DNA from: Poa pratensis
Lineage: Eukaryota; Streptophyta; Magnoliopsida; Poales; Poaceae
Assembly: GCA_947311845.1 (NCBI GenBank)
Contig: CAMZMU010000075.1
Location: forward strand, 23,845,421-23,909,420
Length of the DNA stretch: 64,000 nt
Reading direction: 5' to 3'
The position numbers were made by a program, and so were the translations under genes. How positions within the stretch are numbered: position 1 is the stretch's first letter; every line of letters begins with the position of its first letter. Under the pieces are notes generated by a model, which was not told the origin of the DNA, made no database searches, and saw only the letters and a list, made by a program, of their open reading frames with translations. Shown piece after piece: positions 34,288 to 44,623 of this stretch.

Positions 34288-35762
34288 CTGTAGACCAAAA
34301 ACAGAAAAATCCTTCTGACATATTAGTAAGCCTTCATTAATTCAAATGCATGATCTATCCTTACAAACAAATCAACTTAGCGATCAAACAAAAACAAAAT
34401 AACTTATAATTACAGGAAAGAAAATAATAAGATCAGTCAGTCCGTATAAACATGCAAGTAATTTCACGCGGAATAGCCTGAGAAAAAAATACTGCTCCAA
34501 TCAAGTGCAATAAATCTGGTCATTACTCTCAGCATCCTATTTTTAAGCCGAACGATGAATTGGTAGGTTTAATTGTAAAGTTTAGCGAGATCGTACATAA
34601 ATGAAATTTGTAGTAAATTACCTAGCATAAAAAAGTGTATATAATATGTTGCTACAATACAAAATGATCAGAATGACATTTACGCAAAACAAACTATATG
34701 ATAACTTTGAAGTTAGCAGATTTCTGAAACCTGAAGGGAGATCTAGGCAGATATACAGATTTGAACCTAACCAAAATAGGTTTGTAGCACTCATTTGCAA
34801 AACTCAGCGAGATCGTGGTACCATACAAATGCAGTGCATTAAACCATAGGATAGCTTGAAGAAATGTTTAGCTATCAACGGTTTCTTATTAAAATGGCTG
34901 GGATGACTCGAACATAAAAATGGAAATGATATAGCACGCATATGACGAATCTTACTTTTGAAGTCTGCAGGTCTCTGCTGTGGGATTGTGTATATACAAA
35001 ATATGATGTACACTAATTCAATAAGCTACAGTATGTAATCAGTTAAACCACCGAAAATGATGAGCACTGCATTTTGTTTAATGTAAATAAGCATTACCAA
35101 ACAACATCAAGGTCGTGAAAACACACCAAAGGTCGTGTACAATCATTAGATCTTCTGAAACAAACATGAGGCTCGCCTTTCATGTTTGGGCCGTGCATCC
35201 GGGCACAACCAATACTGTTACAGAGAAGCAGTCAGCCAACGGTAAATTGTTTATCATAATAAAACTGCAGCTATTTCTTAAATCTAACACCAACTCACTA
35301 GAATCGGAATCTGCTGCCCCCTCTAAATTGCTCTAAACCACCATAATTCAAAAAAAATGACATGAGACATTCCCGTTGCAAAAAAAAACTTTTCCAGCAA
35401 AAGCGATCAATAATCCTTATTGCAATAACTAAACTTACCGAACGAGTTAAAGGGGGCGGCTGGCCGTGGAATGAATCCACCCGGCGGTGGTGGTGGACGC
35501 ACGAATACGCGAGGCCCGGGGGAAGCGAATGGTGGCCTAAAGGGCGGGAACAGCGGGGGCGTCCTATGGGATAGAAGGACGCCGGGTACGGCGCCGGCGG
35601 CGGAACGCCGGGAGGTCGGAAGTGGCCGGAAAACGGCATAGGAATAGGGTGCCTGGGTGTGGGTCCGGTAGCCCTGATGTGTGCATTGTACACGGAGGCG
35701 GCGGTGACGGCGGCGTTGGGTTGGGCGGCGGAGGGGCAAGGCAGGGCGGGTGGGCGTGACAT

Positions 35763-36081
35763 GGCAAGCACCGGGCCGGAGGAAGCGGAGAGGCAGCGGG
35801 CAGAAGGAAGCCCGAGCTCTGAGACCTCGAAGAGCAGAATCGGCGCCGTCGATGGAGAACCGTGGCGTGAGCAATTTAACCCTGAGACTCCTAGGGTTTC
35901 CCCATTTTGCCTGGCCTGATTCCGCAGAGGCTAACGGCGGCTAGCCGGCGGCGGCTGAGCAAGGCAACGGCGGTTTCGGCAGAGAGATTCTTTGCCTTTC
36001 CGGTCTCGGCGTTTTACGCTTTCTCCCTTCGGCGGCGTAGACTCTTCTCTTCGAGGTCTCAGAGCCCAGTCTTTCTTCTAA
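35763..36081 (-). promoter_or_regulatory. 5' UTR / upstream region of RBM25-like copy B
   Basis: GC-rich region upstream of the copy B start. The part to about 35915 resembles the copy A upstream region near 956-1085 and 1545-1640. It is cut from the rest of its upstream sequence (37510 onward) by the Harbinger insertion. Confidence 0.4.
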
Positions 36082-37506
36082 GGGCATCTCCAGCCGTTTG
36101 GCCCCCCAGATTTTGGTTTGGCGCCTTTTCGCGTTTGCGTCGGCGCTATTTGGGACCTGGGGGGCGAAGTTTCCACTCGTTTCGGCCCCCGGAAAACACA
36201 AATCAATATAATTTCCTTCCCGCCACAAAAAACGGTCCGAGTTCGGCGATCCAAACAGCCACAGTTGGGCGATCATACAAAAAAGCCATATAGTTCGGCG
36301 AATCAAGCCACAGTTCGGCGATCTGGTGAAATGGCCACATTCGGCATGCTGATACGCAGATCAGATCAGATGGTCGCCGGCGACACCTCGGCATCCTCGT
36401 CGAGATCGATGGGCGTGGTCGTCGGAGCAGGCGCAGAGGTCGGAGTGGCCGTAGGCCCGGCGGCATCGGCGGTAGGCTCGGCGGTAGGCGGCGGCGTGAT
36501 CGTGGCCGAGCTCGTGTCGTCCGCCGTCGTAGTCGGGGTCGGATCCGGGGCAAACTGGCTGAGAATCACGCGCCGCTGCGCCATGAACCACGCCCTGATC
36601 TCGGGGTCCATCGCCTCCGGGTTGCCTCCCATGAGGAAGGCGAGGTCGTTGTTCCTCTTCTTCGCTGCGGTGTTGGTCTTGAGGAGGTCGAGCTTGATGC
36701 CCTGGTTGGCCATGAGCGCCTTCCACCTCGCCTCGGCCTTCTCCTCTCTCGCCGCGGCGTGGGTCTGAGCGTCGGCGATGCAGGTGTCGATGGACGCTTG
36801 GAGCTTCGCCGCTGCTGGCGCCCCTCAGCTTGGGATGAGGAGGGAGGCCGACCCTCAGCTTGGCCGGTGGCGCCGGAGCCACTACAGCAGCCGGTTCCTC
36901 CACCGTCATCGTCGCCTCCTCTTCTTCTTCGGCGGCGGCGGCAGCCTCGGCCAGGAGCTTTTCACGCTACCTCTTCTCCCTCGCCCGGCGCTGGGCGTTG
37001 TCGTTCTTCCGGCGCGCTTCGTCGGCGGCCCACATGGTGTTCGTCCAGCCCGCCGGCCTCTCCCTCGGCGCCCTTGGTTTCCTCAGCCGCTTCTTCACCT
37101 CCAAGGCGGCGGAGGGCGCGGCGATGCGGGGGCCGGTGAATTTGCTGGGCGCCATGACGGGCAGATCTGAAGGGAAATGGCGGGATCGGCCGGCGGGGAG
37201 GGTGTTTTGTGGGGGCGAAAATGGAGGGAAAGAGCAAAATTGGCGGGGAATGACCGAAAATATGGAGGGAAATCGCCGTGGCTCGCCGACAGTTCTGGCC
37301 CACGGACGCCTTTTGCCCCCCCCCCCCCCCCCCAAGCGAGCCCCGGCGCGCTGGGTTTGGCTTGGGTGCGCCGGCGCAAAACGGCGCCAAAATCGGCGCA
37401 AAGCGGCGCTAAATGAGGTTCTGGGGGGGCGACTGGTAGAAAACGGCGCAAAACGGCGCAAAAAAGGCCTCTTGGGGGGGCGCTGGGGGGACGGCTGGAA
37501 ATGCCC
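36082..37506 (-). mobile_element. PIF/Harbinger-type DNA transposon, TSD TAA
   Basis: Ends are GGGCATCTCCAGCCG (36082) and, on minus, GGGCATTTCCAGCCG (37506): 14 of 15 terminal bases match. The trinucleotide TAA flanks both sides (36079-36081 and 37507-37509). GGGCATCTCC-type ends and a 3-bp TWA TSD are hallmarks of PIF/Harbinger. The 1.4-kb size and broken coding region indicate a non-autonomous copy. It landed upstream of RBM25-like copy B. Confidence 0.88.
36363..37155 (-). pseudogene. Transposon ORF remnant (NAM-associated-like), frameshifted
   Basis: An ATG at 37153-37155 starts MAPSKFTGPRIAAPSAA and continues basic and alanine-rich, then stops at about 36967. The protein resumes in other frames around 36909-36720 and 36713-36363, including [20 protein letters not shown] and [15 protein letters not shown]. 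That pattern resembles grass transposon proteins often annotated as 'No apical meristem-associated C-terminal domain'. At least two frameshifts, so non-functional. Family assignment is from memory of the motif. Confidence 0.5.
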
Positions 37507-37509
37507 TAA

Positions 37510-39345
37510 CAACTGTCTTTACGCTTTCTCCGGCCGGTGTTTGACATGTCAAGCCCACCCTCCCCCACCTATGTCTCCGGCTTCGCCGCCCAACTCGACA
37601 CCGCCGTCGCCTCCTCCATGTGGAACGCACACCCACGGGAGGCACCCGGAGTTCCCGTTCCTCAGGCTAGCCGTCGCTTTTCCTAAACCTCGCTACATGC
37701 ATACATGGATCCAATCACTACTTTCCTGGCGGGGTTTTCTACAACTATGGATACCCAGTCCGATATCTCTAAGATATCTAAGCTCCCAAGGATTGGAGGT
37801 CTGTGGTGCGTCCTGGGGAAACGCGCTCAATGGTCCCGCCTGTCGGCGTGGAAGCCTGATATGTTGGCCTGTCTGTGGGCCCTTTGGTCGGTTCGTTTGT
37901 TCCTCTGGAACGCTGCATGCCCCCGCGTGTCCTCGCTCGTTTCGCTGGCGGTAGCGTTGTCTCTTCTCTGTCTCTTTGTTTCTCCCATTTGCGACGGCGT
38001 GTTGGCAGTTGATGGGTTTGTGGGGGCGTCCCTGCGTCGAGCTCCTCCCCGGCGGCTAGCTCTACTCCGGCGGTAGGTCTAGGATTTTGGTTTTTTTTTT
38101 CCTTTGTGCTCCGTTCCGGCTGGATAAACCGTGGAGGCTCCATCGTCGAGGCAGTGGATCTGGTCAGGTTGGTGTCGCGGCTGCTGAGTTGCAGAACTCC
38201 AATCCAAAATCCCAAGCGACCTGAGGGGAATGGATGGCGATTTGTGCTCGATGTGTTTAGGTCTCATTGTTCTTCAGTGTAGGGCTTATTTATTTTTCTC
38301 CAATTTTATGTGTCGACTGTTTAGGTCTCATTGTTCTTCGATTTGGGGCTTATTTTTCTCCAATTTCTATGTCCACTATGTGGACTTGTCTTCTCGATCT
38401 GGGTGGAGTCTGTGGGGACTTGTTTGGTTTGTTATTTTTCTACTGTTTTTTCGTCCCCATCTCGACCTTCTCCCCCACGCTTCCCAGCGGCAAACCCTAG
38501 CGGCGGCTCGGCTTGCAGGCGTGGCAGTCCAGCGGTCGTCGGCGTGGCCTCTCGCGGATCTTCCGACCTCCGGCAATACTGTCCGCGCATCCACCCCTCA
38601 TTCTTGCTTGGAGCTGTTGTACATCCTCTTAGGGGGTTGGATTGATTGGTCTCAACTGCAGCGCTATGCATCACCTTGCTGCTGCCGCCAATGGCAAGTT
38701 CAGGTCGTGACTCCCTCACCATCGTGGCCTCCGTCGAGTGAGACACCCCTCTTCATACGTAGTCATGTTCTTTGAGCTGTACTGACATTGATGAAATCAA
38801 GGTGATGTGTAAATCGTCCTGGACTCTATTTCTTGTGGACAATGCGGATTGACTTGATCAATATAGTAGTTGCAGATTGGCCTTCAAGGAAGTTGTTATT
38901 AGAGGTGTAATCAGGCATGTGTAATGTAGTAAATTCAGTGTTAGACCGTGGATAAAAGAATCTAAACTATATTGTTATTATACTAAGATTGGTGTTGTTT
39001 TTTACTTTGTTTTTCAGAAGTTCTCTAAATTCATGTGAAGTAACTAATAAGCCTGCAAATGTGTTCTATATAGTTGTAATAGTACAAATTTGAACCATAA
39101 GGCTACATATTGGAGAGTAAGTTAACTGGAGTACCAAATTCATGTAGTCTGTAAGTAATACATTTCACCGGAAATCTGATCTACAGAAACAAGGTTTGAC
39201 CTGCTGTAGCCTGTAAGTGTACTTATCTGTATCTATGTTGTTTGTCATGGGTAGTTTTTTGTGTACCTATTTGAGCTATTTTGGGCCGCTTGTGTGCATG
39301 TTCCTCTACATTCAGTCACTGTTTGTGAGCCACCTGTTACTTCTA
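37510..39345. other. Unassigned sequence between Harbinger and Helitron
   Basis: GC-rich to about 38770, then AT-rich. A local direct duplication at about 38250-38385 repeats 'tgtttaggtctcattgttct' and 'gcttatttttctccaattt'. No recognised domain in its open frames. It may include 5' exons or introns of the plus-strand exon chain at 41941-45750. Confidence 0.35.
38254..38385. repeat. Direct duplication of about 65 bp, two copies
   Basis: 'tgtttaggtctcattgttct' followed by a 'ggcttattt...tctccaattt' stretch occurs twice in tandem. Non-coding. Confidence 0.75.
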
Positions 39346-41460
39346 CTAGGTATATGGGCGCGGCAATGCCGCACCTGTTCGGTATATTTTGAAATTGGAA
39401 AGTCTTTATATTTGGAAGTTTTTTTTTTAATGTGGAAATTGTTGGAAATAAAGAATGAAGAATGGTCTGAATTTTTTGGAATGTTTGTGTTGAAACATAT
39501 TTAAATTTGTATTATTTTGATATCTAGAAATGTTTGGAGATGGGTGGCGTTTGAATTTGGAAGGTATGTAAATATGAATTTTGTTTCGAAATGCTCAAAT
39601 AGATTTTTAATATTAGGGGAAAGTTTACGGTAAAAGAGAAAAAAAATTGGTTGGGTTTTAAATTTGTTTAATTTGGTAGACATTCATTTTTGAACTTGAT
39701 TTAGGCTTTACAATTTTGCATATTTGAAAAATTTTGAACATGTAGTTGGGAAGTTTGGTAAAGGTTTTTTAAAGAATAGGAAAAACAGTTGTAGGAAAAG
39801 GAAAAAAATTTGTAGGCAGAGGTTCTTTAAAAGTGTGTTCATATTTTGGAATTATGGTTAAAAAGAAGAAATAGTTTGGTGTGGAAAGTTCAAATTTTAT
39901 ATAGTTGTACTTTGAAGTTGTTCAGAATTAGGTTTGTCGGAATTTGGGAAAGGAATTGTGTCTGCAAATTGATTGAGCTGTGGAAATTGTTAAATTTGGA
40001 GTGTTTGTAAAATGATTGATTTTGGGAAATTTTTAAAATTGGGAAGCAATTTGTCTGTAAATTTTATTTACGTTTGTGGAATGCCTATTTTTGGAAGATG
40101 TTTAATTTTCGAAGTATTCAAACGCGAAATTTGGTCGTATGGCATAAGTAGTGAGCAATTTTTGTTTGTGTTATGTTAATAAATTGTTTTTTTGGATTCA
40201 AATTTTGAATATACGAATGGCTATATTTTAAAATTGTTTGTTTATTGATTTGGTGAAAGTTCAAGTAAATTTGTTTTGCAAACGTAATTTTGCGAGGTTG
40301 TTCGTGTTTGAATTTTGATTACGTTTGTTAAATTTTGCTTAATATTAAGTGATTATTACTGTAGTCATGTTGTTTTTTTTTTATTACCATGGTTAGTAGA
40401 ATTTAAATTTTTAAAATTCACGCATCCGTATGTTTTCTGGGATTTTTAATTCGATATATGTATTTTGTAAATTACGAATGGTTTTATTGTTTAAGATTTG
40501 TTTGTAATTTGAAATAATTTTAAAATGTTGTGAAGTGGTTGGAATGGCTCTCTTTTTTTATTGAAATTTGGTTTGGGTGGATTTGGAAATGTTTACCAAT
40601 TTTTTCTGGTTTAAGTCGTGTTTTACAAATTGTTAAATTTATTTGGGGAAGGTAGGGAAAAAAAAAAGAAAAAAAAAACAGGCTGAGCCGGCTGTGCAGC
40701 GCGGTGGGCCGGCCCATCAAGCGGCCCAGCCCAGCTCAACCGCGCGGTGACGTTAGTGGTGACGTCACCGGGACGGTGGCTCGGCCGCGGCGGCGCGGCG
40801 GACACCGGCGGCGAACGCCGGCGTCCCAGCACGCGTGCCTGGGCGCGTTGTGTGCGCCTCGTCACGGGGAGGGCTTTGGCGGCGGCGCCGCCCCCTATTG
40901 GATGCCGGAGAGGCGCCGGCGGTGGCGAGAAGCGGCGGAGGACCGCGGCACGGCGCCGACGATCCCCGCGCGGTGCGGCCATCCTGGCACGTGGTGGTCG
41001 GGCAGGAGGCGGAGGCGACGGCGGCGGTGTTCGTGGTGGTCGTGGATCTGTGTGGGGAGGTCGGGAACGGCGGCGAGAAGCGGCGGCGGCGGCGCTGCGG
41101 GCCGCGCGGGAGAGGAGAGGGCAGGTGGAGTTTCTGACGATTTTTTCGCGAAGGACCCTATAGTTTTTTGGAATTGCAAATAGGTCCTACTCTGTCGTTT
41201 GGTACACGTTATCCTGGACTGCGGGTTTGATTTTCGCTTTCCTGAAGGGTTTTTTTGCAAAACTGTCACGGGAGCGTCCTCCAGACCGTCCGATCGTCGC
41301 TGGACGGTCGCACTGTATTACTGTTCCACCTACAGTGCCGTGGCCGTCTCCGGGCCGTCGGATCGGCGATCGGACGGCCGAGAGGCGGCCGGGCACTGCT
41401 ACGTCGCTGCTACAGAAGCTACAGTGGCCCGATTGCTTCACGCTTTTATATATAGTAGGA
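39346..41460 (-). mobile_element. Helitron, non-autonomous, both ends identified
   Basis: Read on minus it starts TCCTACTATATATAAAAGCG (41460) and ends with a GC-rich hairpin (gcggcaatgccgc, 39360-39372) followed by CTAG (39346-39349). It sits between host A (39345) and T (41461), i.e. an AT target with no duplication. A 5' TC, 3' CTAG, a 3' hairpin about 10 bases from the end and AT insertion are the Helitron rules. No Rep or helicase motif is visible. A GC-rich segment (about 40680-41160) next to long AT-rich DNA may be a captured gene fragment. Confidence 0.85.
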
Positions 41461-43499
41461 TGTTAACCGGATCGACTTATCAGTCTATCATGGTTATGAA
41501 ATATGCTTAGGCTAATCACCTCCATTAGAATCTTTGTCTTGCATCCAGTGGGTTGATCGCTCATTTTGCTACTTCCAGCGACTTGGGTTCTCGAAGTCAT
41601 TTTAGATGATGTTCTTTATTTTTCTTTGGGTCGAAAAAAAATTCAAGTATGTAACCTCTCTGTCTCGCTTTGATCGTTTTACAAATACATCTGATCCGTT
41701 GATGGCAAGATAAAATTTATTTTGCTATACTGTTACTTTGTATCCCGTAAGGCCTAAGTGACTATATCAAGAACTCGATCTTAAATGTTATGCAAATTTC
41801 AAGGGTATGGACTATGGAGAGGAATAATCATTTTAATGTTCCTACTTTATGAAGCATTATGTTCTTGGGACTAACTTTGAAATTTTTGTCTACGAGATTA
41901 CCCATTACTATGTGTTTTATTGTGATCTTTATCTTTCCAGTTGTGCAAAAGATTTGTAGTGGGAATTTGGCACCAGTTTTTCCTAGAAAGTACATTCTAT
42001 GAGGCACTAGGAGAAGAATGTGTTCACATTGATTCAAGTGGGCTACTCAAATATTTCCTGTTCCTGTACGTTCCTTTGCCTTTCATATGTTAATATGTTC
42101 AGCGGTTGTCAATATTTTTATATTATACTATTAATTACTGACATGACAAAGTGAGATGATATAGATTTTTTTGGACGTTTTCGGTTGTCACGGGTTTCTT
42201 AAAATGATAATTTTCTTAGCTGTTGACAGTATATTTTTCAAGGGATTTGGGTTGTCCCTTACTTCTTAGCATGTGCATATACCCTTCTATTTTCAGTTCT
42301 TTTATTATCAAGTTACTGAGGAGGTTGATCGTGCCTTTTTTTTGCTGAACAAACTGTGTACGTGCAAAATTGTAATGACGTGATAACACATAATAAAAGC
42401 TGCTGGTTCTTACAGTGAATCGATGAGTGCACACGGAAATCACTTCCGGGTGGAATGGCCCCAGGTATGTGATGGCCTTGAAACACAATTTACTTTTGCA
42501 TGCCTTTTTATTTTTCCTCTCTAACATTTTGTTTTTTTTTAAGGGATTACAGCTGCGTATTCAACAGAGAATACAAAAAAAGAGCAGAAATACACAGCAG
42601 TACAAGCAGACGACACCCAACACAACAGCAGCTTCAGGGATCGCTGCCGAACCTCCGCATCGCCTGAACAGAACCTTCGTCGCCGAACGCCGCCGGAGAA
42701 GAAAGCGCCAGGCCGCCGCGAAACCTGGGAAGGGAAGCACCCCACACATGTAGAAGACCGCATATGCCGTCCGCCGCAAGCGACGGAGCTGAAGAACGCT
42801 TAACGCGCACGGCGATGGCGCCATCTCCACCTTCTCTCCTCGCCACCATGGCCGGCCGGAGAAAGAAGGAGCACGACGAAGTTGAAGCAGAGCGCGCCGA
42901 CGGAATCCCACCAGCCCAAGCCACACTAGTACAGAACGACACATCGGAAACGGGCCAAAAACCCCTTCGGCAACGGAGAAAGGGCCCGTGTCCCCGCCTC
43001 TGTCACTGATGTGAAGCCTCACAATGGCAACGGAGGAGATAAACCGTTTCTGATGTATTTAACATTAGACACGGAGTTTTGCTAATAACCGTTTCTAATA
43101 AGGGTTACAGGAAAACAAAAAAAAACACGGTGACGGGTTGTGCCGTCGATGGAGCCCCGCTCCATGCGACTAGACGGCCGCCCGGTCGTCACCGTATTCC
43201 TGTACGCCCTGCTTTACAAAAGTTCATCAGTGCGCGTGGCTGGAGCTCTGCTCCTATGTCTTCACGGCCGCCAGATGAACATCTACTGTCTTTCCTGCTG
43301 CGCAAAATGTACTGCTCCTGGTGACGGCACCGTGTATGGAGCCCCGCTCCTAGGTCTTCACGGCAGCAGCATCGTCACCAAGCATCCACCAAGCTCTTGA
43401 AACAACGAATATTCTTTGTTAAAAACAGCAAACAAATCTAATAAACAGAGCCAATAAGCAGTAAACAAAGCAAACCGAGCTAAATACATAGCTGAAGAG

Positions 43500-44015
43500 C
43501 TAACTAACAGAGCAAACCAAGCTAAATAAGTAGCTAACATAGCAAATACATAGCTGAACAGAGCTAACTAACAGAGCAACCCGAGGTAAATAAGTAGCTA
43601 ACATAGCAAATACATAGCTGAACAGAGCTAACTAACAGAGCAAACCGAGCTAAATAAGCAGCTAACATAGCAAATACATAGCTAAACAAAGCAAACCGAG
43701 CTAAATAAGTAGCTAACATAGCAAATACATAGCTGAACAGAGCTAACTAACAGAGCAAACCGAGCTAAATAAGTAGCTAACATAGCAAATACATAGCTAA
43801 ACAAAGCAAATCGAGCTAAATAAGTAGCTAACATAGCAAATACATAGCTGAACAGAGCTAACTAACAGAGCAAACTGAGCTAAATAAGTAGCTAACATAG
43901 CAAATACATAGCTAAACAAAGCAAACCGAGCTAAATAAGTAGCTAACATAGCAAATACATAGCTGAACAGAGCTAACTAACAGAGCAAACCGAGCTAAAT
44001 AAGTAGCTAACAGAG
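43500..44015. repeat. Minisatellite inside CACTA with alternating 64- and 51-bp units
   Basis: The core agctaaataagtagctaac recurs at 43520, 43584, 43648, 43699, 43763, 43814, 43878, 43929 and 43993. Spacings are 64, 64, 51, 64, 51, 64, 51 and 64 bp. From 43584 onward the array is therefore mostly a 115-bp higher-order unit made of one long and one short subunit. The long type contains 'gaacagagctaactaacaga' where the short has 'aaacaaag'. Confidence 0.9.
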
Positions 44016-44027
44016 CGGTCATTTACC

Positions 44028-44623
44028 TTAGGCGAGGCGGGGTCGCTTTCTGTCGCGGATTGCGTCCCAGGCGTCGGCGTCGGCGCCGGAGCCACTGCCA
44101 GAGGAGACGTCAGAGGAGACCTCATCCTGCTCGAACACCGGAGCGTCCTCCTCCTCCTCCTCCTCCTCATCCTCCTCCTCCTCCGCCGCCGCCGCATCTG
44201 GCCCAGGGCCCTGGCCAGGGAGAAGAGAGTGGTCTATGGCCGCCCCGAGCCGCGTCTGGAACAACGCCTCCTCGGCGGCTTCTATCGCGTGCTCGGCGGC
44301 GGAGATGCGGATAGCTCTCTGCATCGCAGACGCCCGAATGACACCCTCGGCGCGCTCGCGATCAAAGGAGGCGCGAGAGAGGAGGAGACCGACCTCCAGA
44401 TCCTCGTCCTCATCGTCCGAGGAGGACGATGAGGACGAGATCCGGGCGTCGGTGGCCGCCGCCGCCGTGGATCCGGATGGGATTTGACGGCTCAGAATGA
44501 ACTCGCGACCGCAGTCGCCGGGATCTCGGCCCAGTTGTAGGGGAGATCCGGGCTGCGCCTCGGAGGGTGGGAGGAGGAAGATGCTCCATCCTGACTTCCG
44601 TCGGCACCGGAGGGGTTCGCCAT
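44028..44623 (-). pseudogene. CACTA-internal acidic/alanine-rich ORF, one frameshift
   Basis: An ATG at 44621-44623 begins MANPSGADGSQDGASSSSHP and reaches LPYNWAEIPA. It then shifts frame near 44525 and continues open through REFILSRQIPSG, a serine/acidic run, RAIRISAAEHAIEAAEEALF, a run of glutamates and a basic end (DRKRPRLA), stopping at about 44028. A single missing base explains the break. It resembles no enzyme I know; a low-complexity transposon accessory protein is the likeliest reading. A splice-donor-like GGTAAAT follows the stop. Confidence 0.45.

Larger units (their letters stand above)
31219..35762 (-). pseudogene. RBM25: RBM25-like splicing factor copy B, intron-containing pseudogene
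   Basis: Minus-strand exons seen: 35439-35762 (proline-rich), 34037-34287, 33622-33771 (RRM with VYVGKI and TAFGFCDF as RNP2/RNP1), 31946-32469 (acidic/basic, contains YSDSDKDAMQKI), 31628-31854 (ends near KEELFAYE) and 31219-31447 (PWI: RPWISEKTTEIFGEE, LEALATLMDHSAEKF). The order proline-rich, RRM, charged, PWI is that of RBM25. Introns are kept, so it arose by DNA duplication, not retroposition. Frame breaks occur in exon 1 (324 nt where in-frame splicing needs 325), near 32190, after KEELFAYE near 31650, at the start of the PWI exon near 31430, and mid-PWI near 31340. Exons between 33622 and 32469 are not found. Copy A starts at 955, about 35 kb away in the same orientation. Confidence 0.82.

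Noticed and set aside
36860..37954. 364-codon plus frame
   Set aside because: It crosses the Harbinger end at 37506 and is antisense to the transposon ORF remnant.
42536..43022. Minus frames in the retroposon as a LINE protein
   Set aside because: One frame crosses the CACTA boundary at 42924, and none shows endonuclease or reverse transcriptase motifs.
43500..44015. CRISPR-like array
   Set aside because: Units are contiguous tandem repeats with no unique spacers, in a plant transposon.
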